Below, piece after piece: positions 56,099 to 64,000 of a DNA stretch of 64,000 nucleotides. Below the pieces are notes generated by a model that was given only the letters and a program-made list of their open reading frames with translations, had not been told where the DNA came from and made no database searches. The DNA is taken from positions 62,001-126,000 of the forward strand of contig NZ_FOTK01000005.1 of assembly GCF_900114535.1 (NCBI RefSeq), in the 5' to 3' direction. A program made the position numbers and the translations under genes. The number at the start of each line of letters is the position of its first letter. Position 1 is the stretch's first letter. Origin of the DNA: Methylobacterium pseudosasicola. Its GTDB lineage: Bacteria > Pseudomonadota > Alphaproteobacteria > Rhizobiales > Beijerinckiaceae.

Positions 56099-56368
56099 TT
56101 AGCGACAGTAGATGTTGCCGTAGGCATCGCGGTAGGTGCCGTAGGGGCAGCGCGGCGCGGTCGAGGCGCCCACGATCGCACCACCGGCGCCGCCGATCGC
56201 GGCACCCGCCAGGGCACCGCCCGCGCGGCCCGTGGCGGCGGCGCCGATGGCCGCGCCGGTGAGCGCGCCGAGGCCGGCACCGCCCAGAGCCCGGTCCTCC
56301 GGGGTGTTGCAGGCGCCCAGCGACAGGGCGGCGATGGTGGCGAGGGCGGCTGCGGTCAGCTTCTTCAT
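56099..56368 (-). CDS. Glycine-zipper lipoprotein
   Basis: 89 residues from MKKLTAAALATIAALSLGAC; the lipobox LGAC gives the lipidated Cys20. The mature part is a glycine zipper (GLGALTGAAIGAAATGRAGG) and ends CPYGTYRDAYGNIYCR with a Cys pair. Small envelope lipoprotein of unknown role. Confidence 0.75.
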   Translation of the reverse strand: MKKLTAAALATIAALSLGACNTPEDRALGGAGLGALTGAAIGAAATGRAGGALAGAAIGGAGGAIVGASTAPRCPYGTYRDAYGNIYCR

Positions 56369-56574
56369 GGTCCCCTGATCTCCCTTGTGCATCCGGTCCG
56401 GTCGTCGGCCGTGATCGTCGCGGATCGCCGCGAGCTTAGCAGGAAAGGAATGCCTGCCCTACGGCTAAGGTTCCACGCGCGGCCGGAGTTGCGCCCACTT
56501 CCCGTCTCGCCCTATGCCACCGTAGAGAGGCGGCGCTTCGGCCGGGGCGCCGCGGCGTCATCCCCGAGGGTCCC

Positions 56575-57219
56575 ATGTCGAGAGCCACCACGATCGTCCG
56601 CCGGGCCGCGGTTCGTCCCGACCGCGTCGCCGACACGGTGAGCCTCGATCACGCCGCCCGGGCGGCGGCCTCCGGGTCCCTGGTGGCGGAGGGCGGCCTC
56701 GGGTTCGAGGTGGCGCTCACCAAGGCGGCGGCGCTGGAGGACGGCGACGCCCTGCGCCTGGAGGACGGCCGCCTCGTCGCGGTGCGGGCCGCCTCGGAGG
56801 ATCTTCTGGAAGTGCGCGCCGAGAACCCGGCCCGACTGACCCGGCTGGCGTGGCAGCTCGGCGGCAACCACGTCCCCGCCGAGATCGCCGCCGACGTGCT
56901 CTACGTCCCGGCCTCCCCGGCCAATGCCGAGCTGATCCGCGGGCAGGGCTGCACCGCGAGCCCGGTCTCGCGCCCCTTCCGCCCCGAGCGCGCCGCGCAC
57001 GACCACAGCACCTGCGGGCATGATCACGGCCATGAGCATCACGGCCAGGATCATCACGGGCATGACCACGGCCACGCCCATCATGATCACGGGCACGACC
57101 ATGGCCATGATCACGGCCATCACGATCACGACCGTGCCGAAGCGCATGATCACGCCAAGAGCCATGACCATGCGCATCACGGGCATGTCCACGGCCCCGG
57201 CTGCAACCACGACCATTAA
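56575..57219 (+). CDS. ureE: Urease accessory protein UreE
   Basis: 214 residues. The metallochaperone core has RLTRLAWQLGGNHVPAEIAA and ELIRGQGCTASPVSRPFRPE. The last 73 residues hold 32 His in HDHGH-type runs, a nickel store. UreE brings Ni to urease. No other urease gene is visible on either side, so it is detached from the structural operon in this window. Confidence 0.88.
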   Translation: MSRATTIVRRAAVRPDRVADTVSLDHAARAAASGSLVAEGGLGFEVALTKAAALEDGDALRLEDGRLVAVRAASEDLLEVRAENPARLTRLAWQLGGNHVPAEIAADVLYVPASPANAELIRGQGCTASPVSRPFRPERAAHDHSTCGHDHGHEHHGQDHHGHDHGHAHHDHGHDHGHDHGHHDHDRAEAHDHAKSHDHAHHGHVHGPGCNHDH

Positions 57220-57668
57220 GAAGCCGCTCGAGCGGCTACCACGGCCTCAAGGGCTTCCGGGCGAAGCTCCCGCCGCCGTCATGGCACGTGCAGCGACGCA
57301 ACCTCGGGCTTTAGGCTCCCAGAGCCCGGCGTGACTCCGGGTCGCTCCACTGCGCGCGATGACGACGCGGGATGATCATCGGGTGGCGCAATCCACCCGG
57401 CGCTGCCCTCGCCCAATGCCGGCCGCCGCCAAATCGTCCCGCCGAAGAACAGCCGCAATGCAATTCCGGATCGCCACCAATACCGGAGCATAAAAATACA
57501 GCTTTCTTTTTCATTTCCATTTCTGAAATATTTGCGCCACACAATTGCAAGAGGCGCTCGAACAATTCGCTATCTTGCTCATGCTGTTAAGTGTTGCATC
57601 TACATCACAGACTTTAGGCCAAGCTTTCGATACGAAAGCCAGGAATTCATTTCTTGGGCCGCCATTCC
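57220..57668. other. Intergenic region upstream of the outer-membrane gene
   Basis: The right part (about 57475-57650) is AT-rich for this genome and should contain the promoter of the barrel gene. No gene is supported. Confidence 0.4.
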
Positions 57669-58472
57669 ATGCGTAAGATCGTTGCTTCCCTGACAGCCTT
57701 TACGGCGCTGACGGCCGCCGCGTCCGCAGCGGATCTGCCCCGTCGGGCGTATACGCCCCCGCCGCCGCCCGTGCCGGTCTTCACCTGGGCCGGACCGTAC
57801 TTCGGCATCAATGCTGGTTACATCACCACGACCAAGGACAGCGTGACGACGGCCGGCGTGTTCCCGTTCAACGACGGGGTCCTGGTCGGCAATCGTCCGG
57901 CTGCGCAGGCCCTGCCGCGGGACGGATTCACCGGCGGTGGCCAGCTCGGCTACAATTATCAGTTCACGCCCGGCTCGGGCTTCGTGGTCGGCGCCGAGAC
58001 CGATCTGGCCTACACCGACCTGAGCCGCACCCGCAGCGCCACCGGGCGCCTCGGCGGGATCAGCACCTTCCGGCAGCTGGGCAACTTCCTTGGGACCGTG
58101 CGCGGGCGCGTCGGCTATGCCTTCGACCGCACCCTCGTGTACGGGACCGGCGGCTTCGCCTATGCGAGCGAGACCTACCGCGGCGTCTTCCAGACGGCGA
58201 ACGGTCAGCCGAACTTCTATGGAAGCAGTGCGCGCGTCGAGACCGGCTATGCCGTCGGCGGCGGCATCGAGTTCGCGCTGCCCACCGACTCCGTGTTCAA
58301 CGTCTTCCATTCCAATGCAGTGACCGTGAAGGGCGAGGCGCTCTACTACGATCTCGGCCGTCGCACCGTCCCGCTCGTGGCGGTCGGCCCGGGCGTCGGC
58401 GCCTACGCCGCCCGCTTCCGGAACGAGGGCGTGCTCGGCCGCTTCGGCCTGAACTACAAGTTCGGCAGCTAG
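57669..58472 (+). CDS. Outer-membrane beta-barrel protein (Omp25/31-like)
   Basis: 267 residues from MRKIVASLTAFTALTAAASA with signal peptide cut after ASA. Pro-rich linker, then WAGPYFGINAGYI, GGGQLGYNYQFTPGSGFVVG and GTVRGRVGYAFDRTLVYGTG, ending GRFGLNYKFGS with terminal barrel strand. Eight-stranded barrel of the alphaproteobacterial Omp25 type; structural or immune-facing role. Confidence 0.9.
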   Translation: MRKIVASLTAFTALTAAASAADLPRRAYTPPPPPVPVFTWAGPYFGINAGYITTTKDSVTTAGVFPFNDGVLVGNRPAAQALPRDGFTGGGQLGYNYQFTPGSGFVVGAETDLAYTDLSRTRSATGRLGGISTFRQLGNFLGTVRGRVGYAFDRTLVYGTGGFAYASETYRGVFQTANGQPNFYGSSARVETGYAVGGGIEFALPTDSVFNVFHSNAVTVKGEALYYDLGRRTVPLVAVGPGVGAYAARFRNEGVLGRFGLNYKFGS

Positions 58473-58566
58473 CGCATCGGACGCTTGGTAACGGGCGGAG
58501 GGGCTCTTCCAACCCTCTCACGTTCATTGCCATGACCACCGCGCCAAAGCCGGGTGATCTGACAGC

Positions 58567-59124
58567 ATGAGTCGTCAGATCACCCCCGCCGACACCCGAG
58601 CCCTCTTGCGTCGGGTGGAAGGGCGCTTCTTTCGTTCGGTCCTGGCCGACAGAGTGCAGCAGGTCCTGTCACCGCCGTCACCGGAGAGTGCCGGCCGTTA
58701 CCACCGGCTGGGACAAGCCGCTCTGTACATGAGCCCGAGCATCGCGTGGGCGACGATCGCCGTTTCAGGATACATCCGCGAAGAGGGGCGCCCGCGCGTG
58801 GTCGTCCCTCTCGTCATGAGCGAAGCCTACGTCCTCGACCAGCATGACGAAGACGCATGCCGATCCGTCGGCATCGATCGCAACCAATCGAAGGTGTCGT
58901 GGCGTCAAGCCTTGGCCTCCGGGCAGGAGCCGCCGTCCTGGCGGAATGCCGACGCGGCGCGTGCTGCTGGAGCGGACGGGATCATCGATCGCTCTCGGTT
59001 GATACCAGGCGGCTGGCACATCTGCCTCTTCCGCTGGAACGAACGCGGCGGTCCATCAATCGTGGTCTGCGGAGAACCGCGACGGATCGAACTGCGTCCC
59101 GACGGACCGAAGTGGGGCCTTTAG
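58567..59124 (+). CDS. RES-domain-like protein, solitary
   Basis: 185 residues. GRYHRLGQAALYMSPSIAWA resembles the Arg-bearing start of RES NAD-degrading toxins, and DGIIDRSRLIPGGWHICLF the Ser-bearing segment. The Glu expected after the first motif is not evident (TIAVSGYI instead). No Xre-type antitoxin gene is adjacent. It may be an orphan or inactive member. Confidence 0.65.
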   Translation: MSRQITPADTRALLRRVEGRFFRSVLADRVQQVLSPPSPESAGRYHRLGQAALYMSPSIAWATIAVSGYIREEGRPRVVVPLVMSEAYVLDQHDEDACRSVGIDRNQSKVSWRQALASGQEPPSWRNADAARAAGADGIIDRSRLIPGGWHICLFRWNERGGPSIVVCGEPRRIELRPDGPKWGL

Positions 59125-59189
59125 GCCGCTCCGGAGGTGGGTGTGTCAGCGTATCGGCGAACCGCTATCCAACTTCGGCGGCGAGCGCT

Positions 59190-59402
59190 CTAAAGCCGCT
59201 TCGGCACGGGCCGCCGGCAGTAGGCGCGTGCCTCCGTCTCCGCGAGGCCGTCCTGGGCCGCCACGCACTGGTCGAGGGTGAGCCCGATGCTGGCCGCGTA
59301 GGGCTCGTTCGGCGACAGGGCCTCGCGGGCGAGGCTCGCGAGGTAGAGCAGGAACGCGGCTGCCGCGAGCAGCAAAGCGGCCACGAGGGCGCGGTTCAGC
59401 AT
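59190..59402 (-). CDS. Small membrane protein
   Basis: 70 residues from MLNRALVAALLLAAAAFLLY with one N-terminal membrane helix and a periplasmic tail containing two Cys (LDQCVAAQ, AYCRRPV). Unknown function; third of three small membrane ORFs on this strand. Confidence 0.6.
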   Translation of the reverse strand: MLNRALVAALLLAAAAFLLYLASLAREALSPNEPYAASIGLTLDQCVAAQDGLAETEARAYCRRPVPKRL

Positions 59403-59440
59403 CGTTTCCCGTCCCGGCCTCGCCGAAGGGCCGTGCGGCC

Positions 59441-59536
59441 TCACGGGAAGCCCACCAGCAGCTGCGCCAGCGCGAGAAGCACGAGGCCCGCGCAGATCAG
59501 CACGAGGGCGGTGCGATCGAAGCCGCTCCGGCGCAT
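59441..59536 (-). CDS. Very small membrane protein (31 residues)
   Basis: MRRSGFDRTALVLICAGLVL followed by LALAQLLVGFP, then TGA. One hydrophobic helix with a basic N-terminus. Sits between two other small membrane ORFs. Coding status needs proof. Confidence 0.4.
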   Translation of the reverse strand: MRRSGFDRTALVLICAGLVLLALAQLLVGFP

Positions 59537-59573
59537 GGCGGTCCGACCTAACACACGCGGCGGGCCGGGACGC

Positions 59574-59693
59574 TCACTGGATCAGGCCCCATAGGCCCGT
59601 GGCCAAACCGAAGGCGAGCGACAACAAAGCGGCGCCGAGCAGCGCACGGTCGATGCGGCGCACGACCCGATCCTTCGGTTGATCCTCGACCAT
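59574..59693 (-). CDS. Small membrane protein (39 residues)
   Basis: MVEDQPKDRVVRRIDRALLG then AALLSLAFGLATGLWGLIQ. Charged N-terminus and one C-terminal helix. First of three small membrane ORFs; divergent from the SDR gene. Confidence 0.5.
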   Translation of the reverse strand: MVEDQPKDRVVRRIDRALLGAALLSLAFGLATGLWGLIQ

Positions 59694-59834
59694 GGCGACG
59701 CCTCCCTCAGGCCAGAGACTGGCGGCCGCCTGTTGCTGCCCTGTGTCCGTCGTGCCGGCCCGGCGCGTCGGCACGGCGCAGGAACACCCCCGGCGCCCCC
59801 CCCGTTGGACTCACATCCCAACGAGAGACTCCGC

Positions 59835-60710
59835 ATGACCACTGATCCGCTGCACAAATACCCGCGCCCGCCGTTCGAGGCTCAGCCGCAGAGCTTTCCG
59901 GGCAAGACCGGCCGAATGGCACCCGAGCCCGACCACGGCGAGGACAGCTACAAGGGCTCCGGCAAGCTCGCCGGCCAAGTCGCGCTGATCACCGGCGGCG
60001 ACAGCGGCATCGGCCGCGCGGTGGCGATCGCCTATGCCCGCGAGGGCGCCGACGTCGCCATCTCGTACCTGCCCGAGGAGCAGGCGGACGCCGAGGCGGT
60101 GAGTGGCTGGATCGAGAAGGCGGGCCGCCGCGCGCTGCTGCTGCCGGGCGACCTCAAGGACCCGGCCTATGGCCGCTCGCTCGTCGCCCGCACGGTCGAG
60201 ACGTTCGGGCGCCTCGACGTGCTGGTCAACAACGGCGCGTTCCAGCAGCCGAACAAAGGCTTGGATTCCATCGAAGACACCATCTTCGAGGACCATTTCC
60301 GCACCAACGTGTTCGGCCCGTTCTACGTGACCAAGGCGGCTCTGGCCCATCTGAAGCCCGGCGCCTCAGTGATTTTCACCTCGTCGGTCAATTCCAAGCA
60401 CCCGATGCCGTCGCTCATGGCCTACAGCGCCACCAAGGGCGCGCTGAGCAACATGGTGCTCAGCCTCTCGCAGCTCCTGGCCGAGAAGGGCATCCGGGTG
60501 AACGGCGTGCTGCCCGGCCCGATCTGGACCCCGTTCATCCCGTCCGGGATGAGCCAGGATTCGGTCAAATCCTTCGGCGATCAGGTGCCGTTCGGTCGCC
60601 CGGGCCAGCCGGCCGAGCTCGCCTCCGCCTACGTGATGCTGGCCTCGGAAGAGAGCAGCTACACGTCCGGCGCGCTCATCACCGTGGCCGGCGCGATGCC
60701 TGTCTTCTAG
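59835..60710 (+). CDS. SDR-family oxidoreductase
   Basis: 291 residues from MTTDPLHKYPRPPFEAQPQS, a start common to the YghA/general-stress SDR group. Cofactor site ALITGGDSGIGRAVAIAYA, NNGA, catalytic Ser in FTSSVNS and YSATKGAL (Tyr-X3-Lys). Likely NADP-dependent; substrate unknown. Ends before a double hairpin. Confidence 0.92.
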   Translation: MTTDPLHKYPRPPFEAQPQSFPGKTGRMAPEPDHGEDSYKGSGKLAGQVALITGGDSGIGRAVAIAYAREGADVAISYLPEEQADAEAVSGWIEKAGRRALLLPGDLKDPAYGRSLVARTVETFGRLDVLVNNGAFQQPNKGLDSIEDTIFEDHFRTNVFGPFYVTKAALAHLKPGASVIFTSSVNSKHPMPSLMAYSATKGALSNMVLSLSQLLAEKGIRVNGVLPGPIWTPFIPSGMSQDSVKSFGDQVPFGRPGQPAELASAYVMLASEESSYTSGALITVAGAMPVF

Positions 60711-60730
60711 GGCCAGCAGATCCCGGGTTT

Positions 60731-60777
60731 CCAAAGGGCCCGCGGCCCTTTGGTGGGGTTCGGGGCGCGAAGCCCCG
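60731..60777. terminator. Double hairpin terminator between SDR and chemoreceptor genes
   Basis: CCAAAGGGCC-CGC-GGCCCTTTGG (60731-60753) and CGGGGC-GCGAA-GCCCCG (60761-60777) lie between convergent genes. The first stem repeats the CCAAAGGGC arm of the terminator at 54389. Confidence 0.75.
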
Positions 60778-60796
60778 ATCCTTCATCGCGTGCCGC

Positions 60797-62470
60797 TCAA
60801 GCCGCGCGCATGTCGGCCAGGAAGCGCACCACCTCGGCCCGCAGGGCTTCGGCGCTGCGGGTCACGTCGCCAGCGGCGCTGCCGACTTCTTCGGCAACGC
60901 GACGGGTCGCGTCGGCGGCGGTCGAGGCGGAGACCACGTTCTCGCTCACCGCCCCGGTTCCCCGCGACGCCTCATCGATGCTGCGGGAGATGTCGCCGGT
61001 GGCGAAGCGCTGCTGCTCCACGGCGGCCGCGATGGCGCTCGAGATGGCGTTCATCGTGTCCACGGTCTTGCCGATCGACTGCACCGCCTCGACCGCAACG
61101 CCGGTCTCGCTCTGGATCGCGCCGATCTGGGCGGTGATCTCCTCCGTGGCCTTGGCGGTCTGGCCGGCCAGACCCTTCACCTCAGCGGCCACCACCGCGA
61201 ATCCTCGGCCGGCCTCGCCGGCTCGGGCCGCCTCGATCGTGGCGTTGAGCGCCAGCAGGTTGGTCTGCTCGGCGATCGCCGAGATGATCCGCACGACCTC
61301 GCCGATCCGCTGGGCTACGGAGGCCAGACCCTGGATCTGCCGATCGGTGCGCTCGGACTCCTTGACCGCCTGGATGGCGATCTCCGCTGATCTGGAGACC
61401 TGGTCACCGATCTCCGCGATCGAGGCCGACAGTTCCTCGGTGGCGGCGGCTACGGTCTGAACATTGGCCGAGGCCTGCTGCGCCGCATCCGCCGCCGAAC
61501 CGGTCTGCCGGGCCGCCGCGGAGGCGGTCTCCGACATCGCCCGACAGGCCTCCCGCATCCCGGCCGCCGCTTTGTCGACCTTCTGGAGCAGGTCGCTGGC
61601 GCTCTGGTCGAAGCTGCGGCTCGTCTCCTCGATCCAGTGCGCGCGCTCCTCGCGTTTCGCCTGCTCGGCAAGCTGGTCGGCGGACAGGGTCTGTGCCTGG
61701 ATCATGCTGTCCCGGAAGACGCCGGCCGCAGCGGCCATCTGGCCGATCTCGTCGCGCCGGCCGATCCCCGGGATCGCGATGGCGAGCTCGCCCGCCGCGA
61801 GCCGGCGCAGGGCCGTCGTGAAGGCGCTCAGCGGCTTGGTGATGCTGCGGGCGACCAGGGTTCCGGCCGCCGCGATCGCGAGACAGAAGGGGGTCAGCCA
61901 GAGCAGTGCCTGGATCAGCCGCTGGCGGCTCAGCGCATAGATGTCATCGACGTAGAGCGACGCGTTGATGCACCATTGCCAGGGCGCGAAGGCGAGCGAA
62001 TAGGTCACCTTGGGCGCGGGCTCGGCCTCGCCCAGCCGCGGCCAATTATAGGCGGTGAAGCCGCCCCCTGCCTGCCCGACGGCGATCGCCTGCCCGACGA
62101 ATATCTTTTTGATCTCCTCGTCGCTGCGGCTCTTCAAGCCCTCAACCTTGGGATCGGGGTGGACGAGGTTGCGCCCGAGATTGCCCGGTTCCGTGCTGTA
62201 GACGAAGACGTAGTCGTTGCCGTTGAACCGGAGCGACCGCAGGGTGTCGGCAGCCCGCCGCTTCGCCTCATCGAGCGGGATCGTCCCGGCCTCGGCCTGC
62301 TTGGCCAGGGCCGCCACGATGCTGTGCGCGGCCTCGACCTGATGGCGGATGACGGCCTTCCGGCCATCCATCAGAATGCCGTCGACGGACCGGAACTCGA
62401 CGGCCAACATCGCCACGAATGCAAGTATAACTCCGCCCAGAATGAAAAATATCTTTTTGCCGATTGTCAT
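60797..62470 (-). CDS. Methyl-accepting chemotaxis protein with single Cache sensor
   Basis: 557 residues from ATG 62470 with GGAAAAGGAA upstream; a TTG 7 codons earlier is less likely. TM1 ([20 protein letters not shown]), periplasmic sCache_2 domain ([18 protein letters not shown]), TM2 near 195, HAMP, and the MCP signalling hairpin with [20 protein letters not shown]. Senses a small ligand and controls CheA. No che genes adjacent. Confidence 0.93.
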   Translation of the reverse strand: MTIGKKIFFILGGVILAFVAMLAVEFRSVDGILMDGRKAVIRHQVEAAHSIVAALAKQAEAGTIPLDEAKRRAADTLRSLRFNGNDYVFVYSTEPGNLGRNLVHPDPKVEGLKSRSDEEIKKIFVGQAIAVGQAGGGFTAYNWPRLGEAEPAPKVTYSLAFAPWQWCINASLYVDDIYALSRQRLIQALLWLTPFCLAIAAAGTLVARSITKPLSAFTTALRRLAAGELAIAIPGIGRRDEIGQMAAAAGVFRDSMIQAQTLSADQLAEQAKREERAHWIEETSRSFDQSASDLLQKVDKAAAGMREACRAMSETASAAARQTGSAADAAQQASANVQTVAAATEELSASIAEIGDQVSRSAEIAIQAVKESERTDRQIQGLASVAQRIGEVVRIISAIAEQTNLLALNATIEAARAGEAGRGFAVVAAEVKGLAGQTAKATEEITAQIGAIQSETGVAVEAVQSIGKTVDTMNAISSAIAAAVEQQRFATGDISRSIDEASRGTGAVSENVVSASTAADATRRVAEEVGSAAGDVTRSAEALRAEVVRFLADMRAA

Positions 62471-62858
62471 TGATGAAATTCCTTTTCCCAATTCCTAAAG
62501 TCTGAACTCGGTAGATTTATCTTTTTTATGCAGCAAAATACACAGATCCGAGCTTCTGTGATCAAGTAATACGATAAATCATTTCAGTCTACACATCGAC
62601 AGATGCGCCGCCTTAGAATCGTTCAACTCTTGCGTGTCGAGACTGAGATCTTGAGGATCCGGGCCGGATTCATCGTCCGAGCCTTGAATGTCGCGCTTCG
62701 CGCCGGCGCGGCGCCAATCGGTTCCCGAGAGGTCGGCGACAGGGCCGCGGGCGGCGCTGTTCGAGGAGCGCCGCGCCGTGGTATCAGCGGCCTCTCCTCC
62801 CGGCCCCGCAGGACCACACCCGACGCGGGCGGGACGCAGGACAACACGGATCTGACAC
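62471..62858. other. Intergenic region between the chemoreceptor and dusA
   Basis: The left part is AT-rich and probably holds the chemoreceptor promoter. No gene supported. Confidence 0.4.
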
Positions 62859-63875
62859 GTGACGGCGGCTGAGATGGGCGGCGCACTTCCGGGATGGCGG
62901 TTCTCCGTCGCGCCGATGATGGACTGGACGGATCGGCATTGCCGCGCCTTCCACCGCACCCTGTCGGCGCGGGCGCGGCTCTACACCGAGATGGTCACCA
63001 CCGGTGCGGTGCTGCACGGGCCGCGCGAGCGGCTGCTCGGCTTCTCGGATCTGGAGCACCCGGTGGCGGTGCAGCTCGGCGGGTCGGACCTGGGCGAACT
63101 GGCGCAGGCGGCGAAGATCGCCGCGGATTTCGGCTATGCCGAGATCAACCTCAATGTCGGCTGCCCGTCCGACCGGGTGCAGGACGGTCGCTTCGGCGCC
63201 TGCCTGATGCGCGAGCCGGCGCTGGTTGGCGATTGCGTGGCAGCCATGAAGGCGGCCGTCTCCGTGCCGGTGACGGTGAAATGCCGGATCGGCGTCGACG
63301 ACCAGGATCCCGAAGTGGCCCTCGACGCTCTCGCCGACGCGGTCGTGGCCGCCGGGGTGGATGGCATGATCGTCCATGCCCGCAAGGCCTGGCTCCAGGG
63401 CCTATCGCCCAAGGAGAACCGCGACGTGCCGCCCCTCGATTACGGCCGCGCCGCCCGGCTGAAGCAGCGGCTCGGCGCCCTGCCGGTGGCGGTCAATGGC
63501 GGCCTGCGCGACCTCGAATCCGCGCAAGAACGCCTCGCCGAGGTCGACGGCGTGATGGTCGGGCGGGCCGCCTATACCGAGCCGGCGCTGCTGCTCGGCG
63601 TCGATCCGAACCTGTTCGGCATGGCGGCGCCGGTGCCCGACGCCTTCGCGGCCGTGGAGGCGTTCGAGCCTTACATCGCCGAACACTTGGCCCGCGGCGA
63701 GCGCTTGCACGCCGTGACCCGCCACATGCTCGGGCTGTTCAACGGCCGGCCGGGCGCGCGCGCCTTCCGGCGCCACCTCTCGACCCACGGGATGCGGCCC
63801 GAGGCGAACCTACAGACCCTGCGGGACGCGGTGGCGACGGTCTCGCGCGAGATGCCGGAGGCGCGGGCGGCCTGA
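62859..63875 (+). CDS. dusA: tRNA-dihydrouridine synthase A
   Basis: 338 residues from GTG 62859. FSVAPMMDWTDRHCRAFHR is the FMN/active-site start; INLNVGCPSDRVQDGRFGAC has the catalytic Cys; IVHARKAWLQGLSPKENRD and VNGGLRDLES complete the TIM barrel. Reduces uridines 20/20a in the D-loop of tRNA. Confidence 0.95.
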   Translation: MTAAEMGGALPGWRFSVAPMMDWTDRHCRAFHRTLSARARLYTEMVTTGAVLHGPRERLLGFSDLEHPVAVQLGGSDLGELAQAAKIAADFGYAEINLNVGCPSDRVQDGRFGACLMREPALVGDCVAAMKAAVSVPVTVKCRIGVDDQDPEVALDALADAVVAAGVDGMIVHARKAWLQGLSPKENRDVPPLDYGRAARLKQRLGALPVAVNGGLRDLESAQERLAEVDGVMVGRAAYTEPALLLGVDPNLFGMAAPVPDAFAAVEAFEPYIAEHLARGERLHAVTRHMLGLFNGRPGARAFRRHLSTHGMRPEANLQTLRDAVATVSREMPEARAA

Positions 63876-63886
63876 GATCCACCGCC

Positions 63887-64000
63887 TCAGGGCGGGCTCA
63901 GGATCAGCCGGTCGCCCCGAACCTCGTAGGAGGAGAGGCGCGTCAGGAAGGTCTGGCCCAGCAGGTTGCCGGCGAGCGAGCCGGGCCGCGCCACCATGGC
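63887..64000 (-). CDS. Retropepsin-like aspartic protease family protein, C-terminal part
   Basis: Only the last 37 codons are in the window. GNLLGQTFLTRLSSYEVRGD and LILSPP match the C-terminal end of bacterial clan AA aspartic proteases (TIGR02281 type). The catalytic DTG lies outside the window. Confidence 0.7.
   Translation of the reverse strand, partial: AMVARPGSLAGNLLGQTFLTRLSSYEVRGDRLILSPP

Overview
The window looks like chromosome of a pink-pigmented methylotroph of the Methylobacterium/Methylorubrum group. The DNA is very GC-rich. Its backbone carries a formaldehyde-activating-enzyme homologue, an alphaproteobacterial lexA with its GTTC-N7-GTTC operator, and an imuA-imuB-dnaE2 mutagenesis cassette. 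Genus is inferred from gene content only; no ribosomal RNA or tRNA gene was seen.

Layout. Positions 1-3348 hold the gltA start, gltX and the 5' half of comEC. Positions 3337-32600 are a 29.26-kb integrative mobilizable element inserted inside comEC. From 32596 to the right end the backbone resumes: the comEC 3' half, lexA, heme oxygenase, an Nramp-type transporter, a Fae homologue, a LOV histidine kinase/response regulator pair, the dnaE2-imuB-imuA cassette, a collagen-like secreted protein, MFS, SMR and TerC transporters, cell-envelope genes, ureE, an outer-membrane barrel, an SDR, a chemoreceptor, dusA, and the tail of an aspartic protease.

The element carries a large serine integrase at its left end, just inside attL. 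The two comEC halves rejoin in frame at the ComEC sequence HVVSISGLHM, which fixes attL and attR to a 5-bp core, GTCTC. The cargo is defence-like: an operon read leftward encoding a C5-cytosine methyltransferase, two large proteins of unknown fold, a 1955-residue DEAH helicase with a DUF1998 end, a Vsr endonuclease, a PD-(D/E)XK nuclease and an unknown protein, with a PIN-like gene beyond. I read this as Druantia type II-like. A second module, visibly less GC-rich, couples a DUF262 protein, a DUF3696 AAA ATPase and an unknown protein. Between the two modules sit a small serine recombinase and a 28-bp perfect palindrome resembling a resolvase site. The right third holds a relaxase operon with a candidate oriT, a protein with a C-terminal helix-turn-helix, a protein with family-A polymerase palm motifs, and three 61-62-bp tandem repeats. 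No conjugation channel genes are present, so transfer would need a helper.

How the parts work together. The element pays for its place with defence genes while destroying the DNA-uptake channel ComEC, which may also protect it from replacement by transformation. Outside the element, lexA and the imuA operon each have an upstream SOS box, so damage would induce error-prone synthesis. The two-component genes suggest blue-light sensing.
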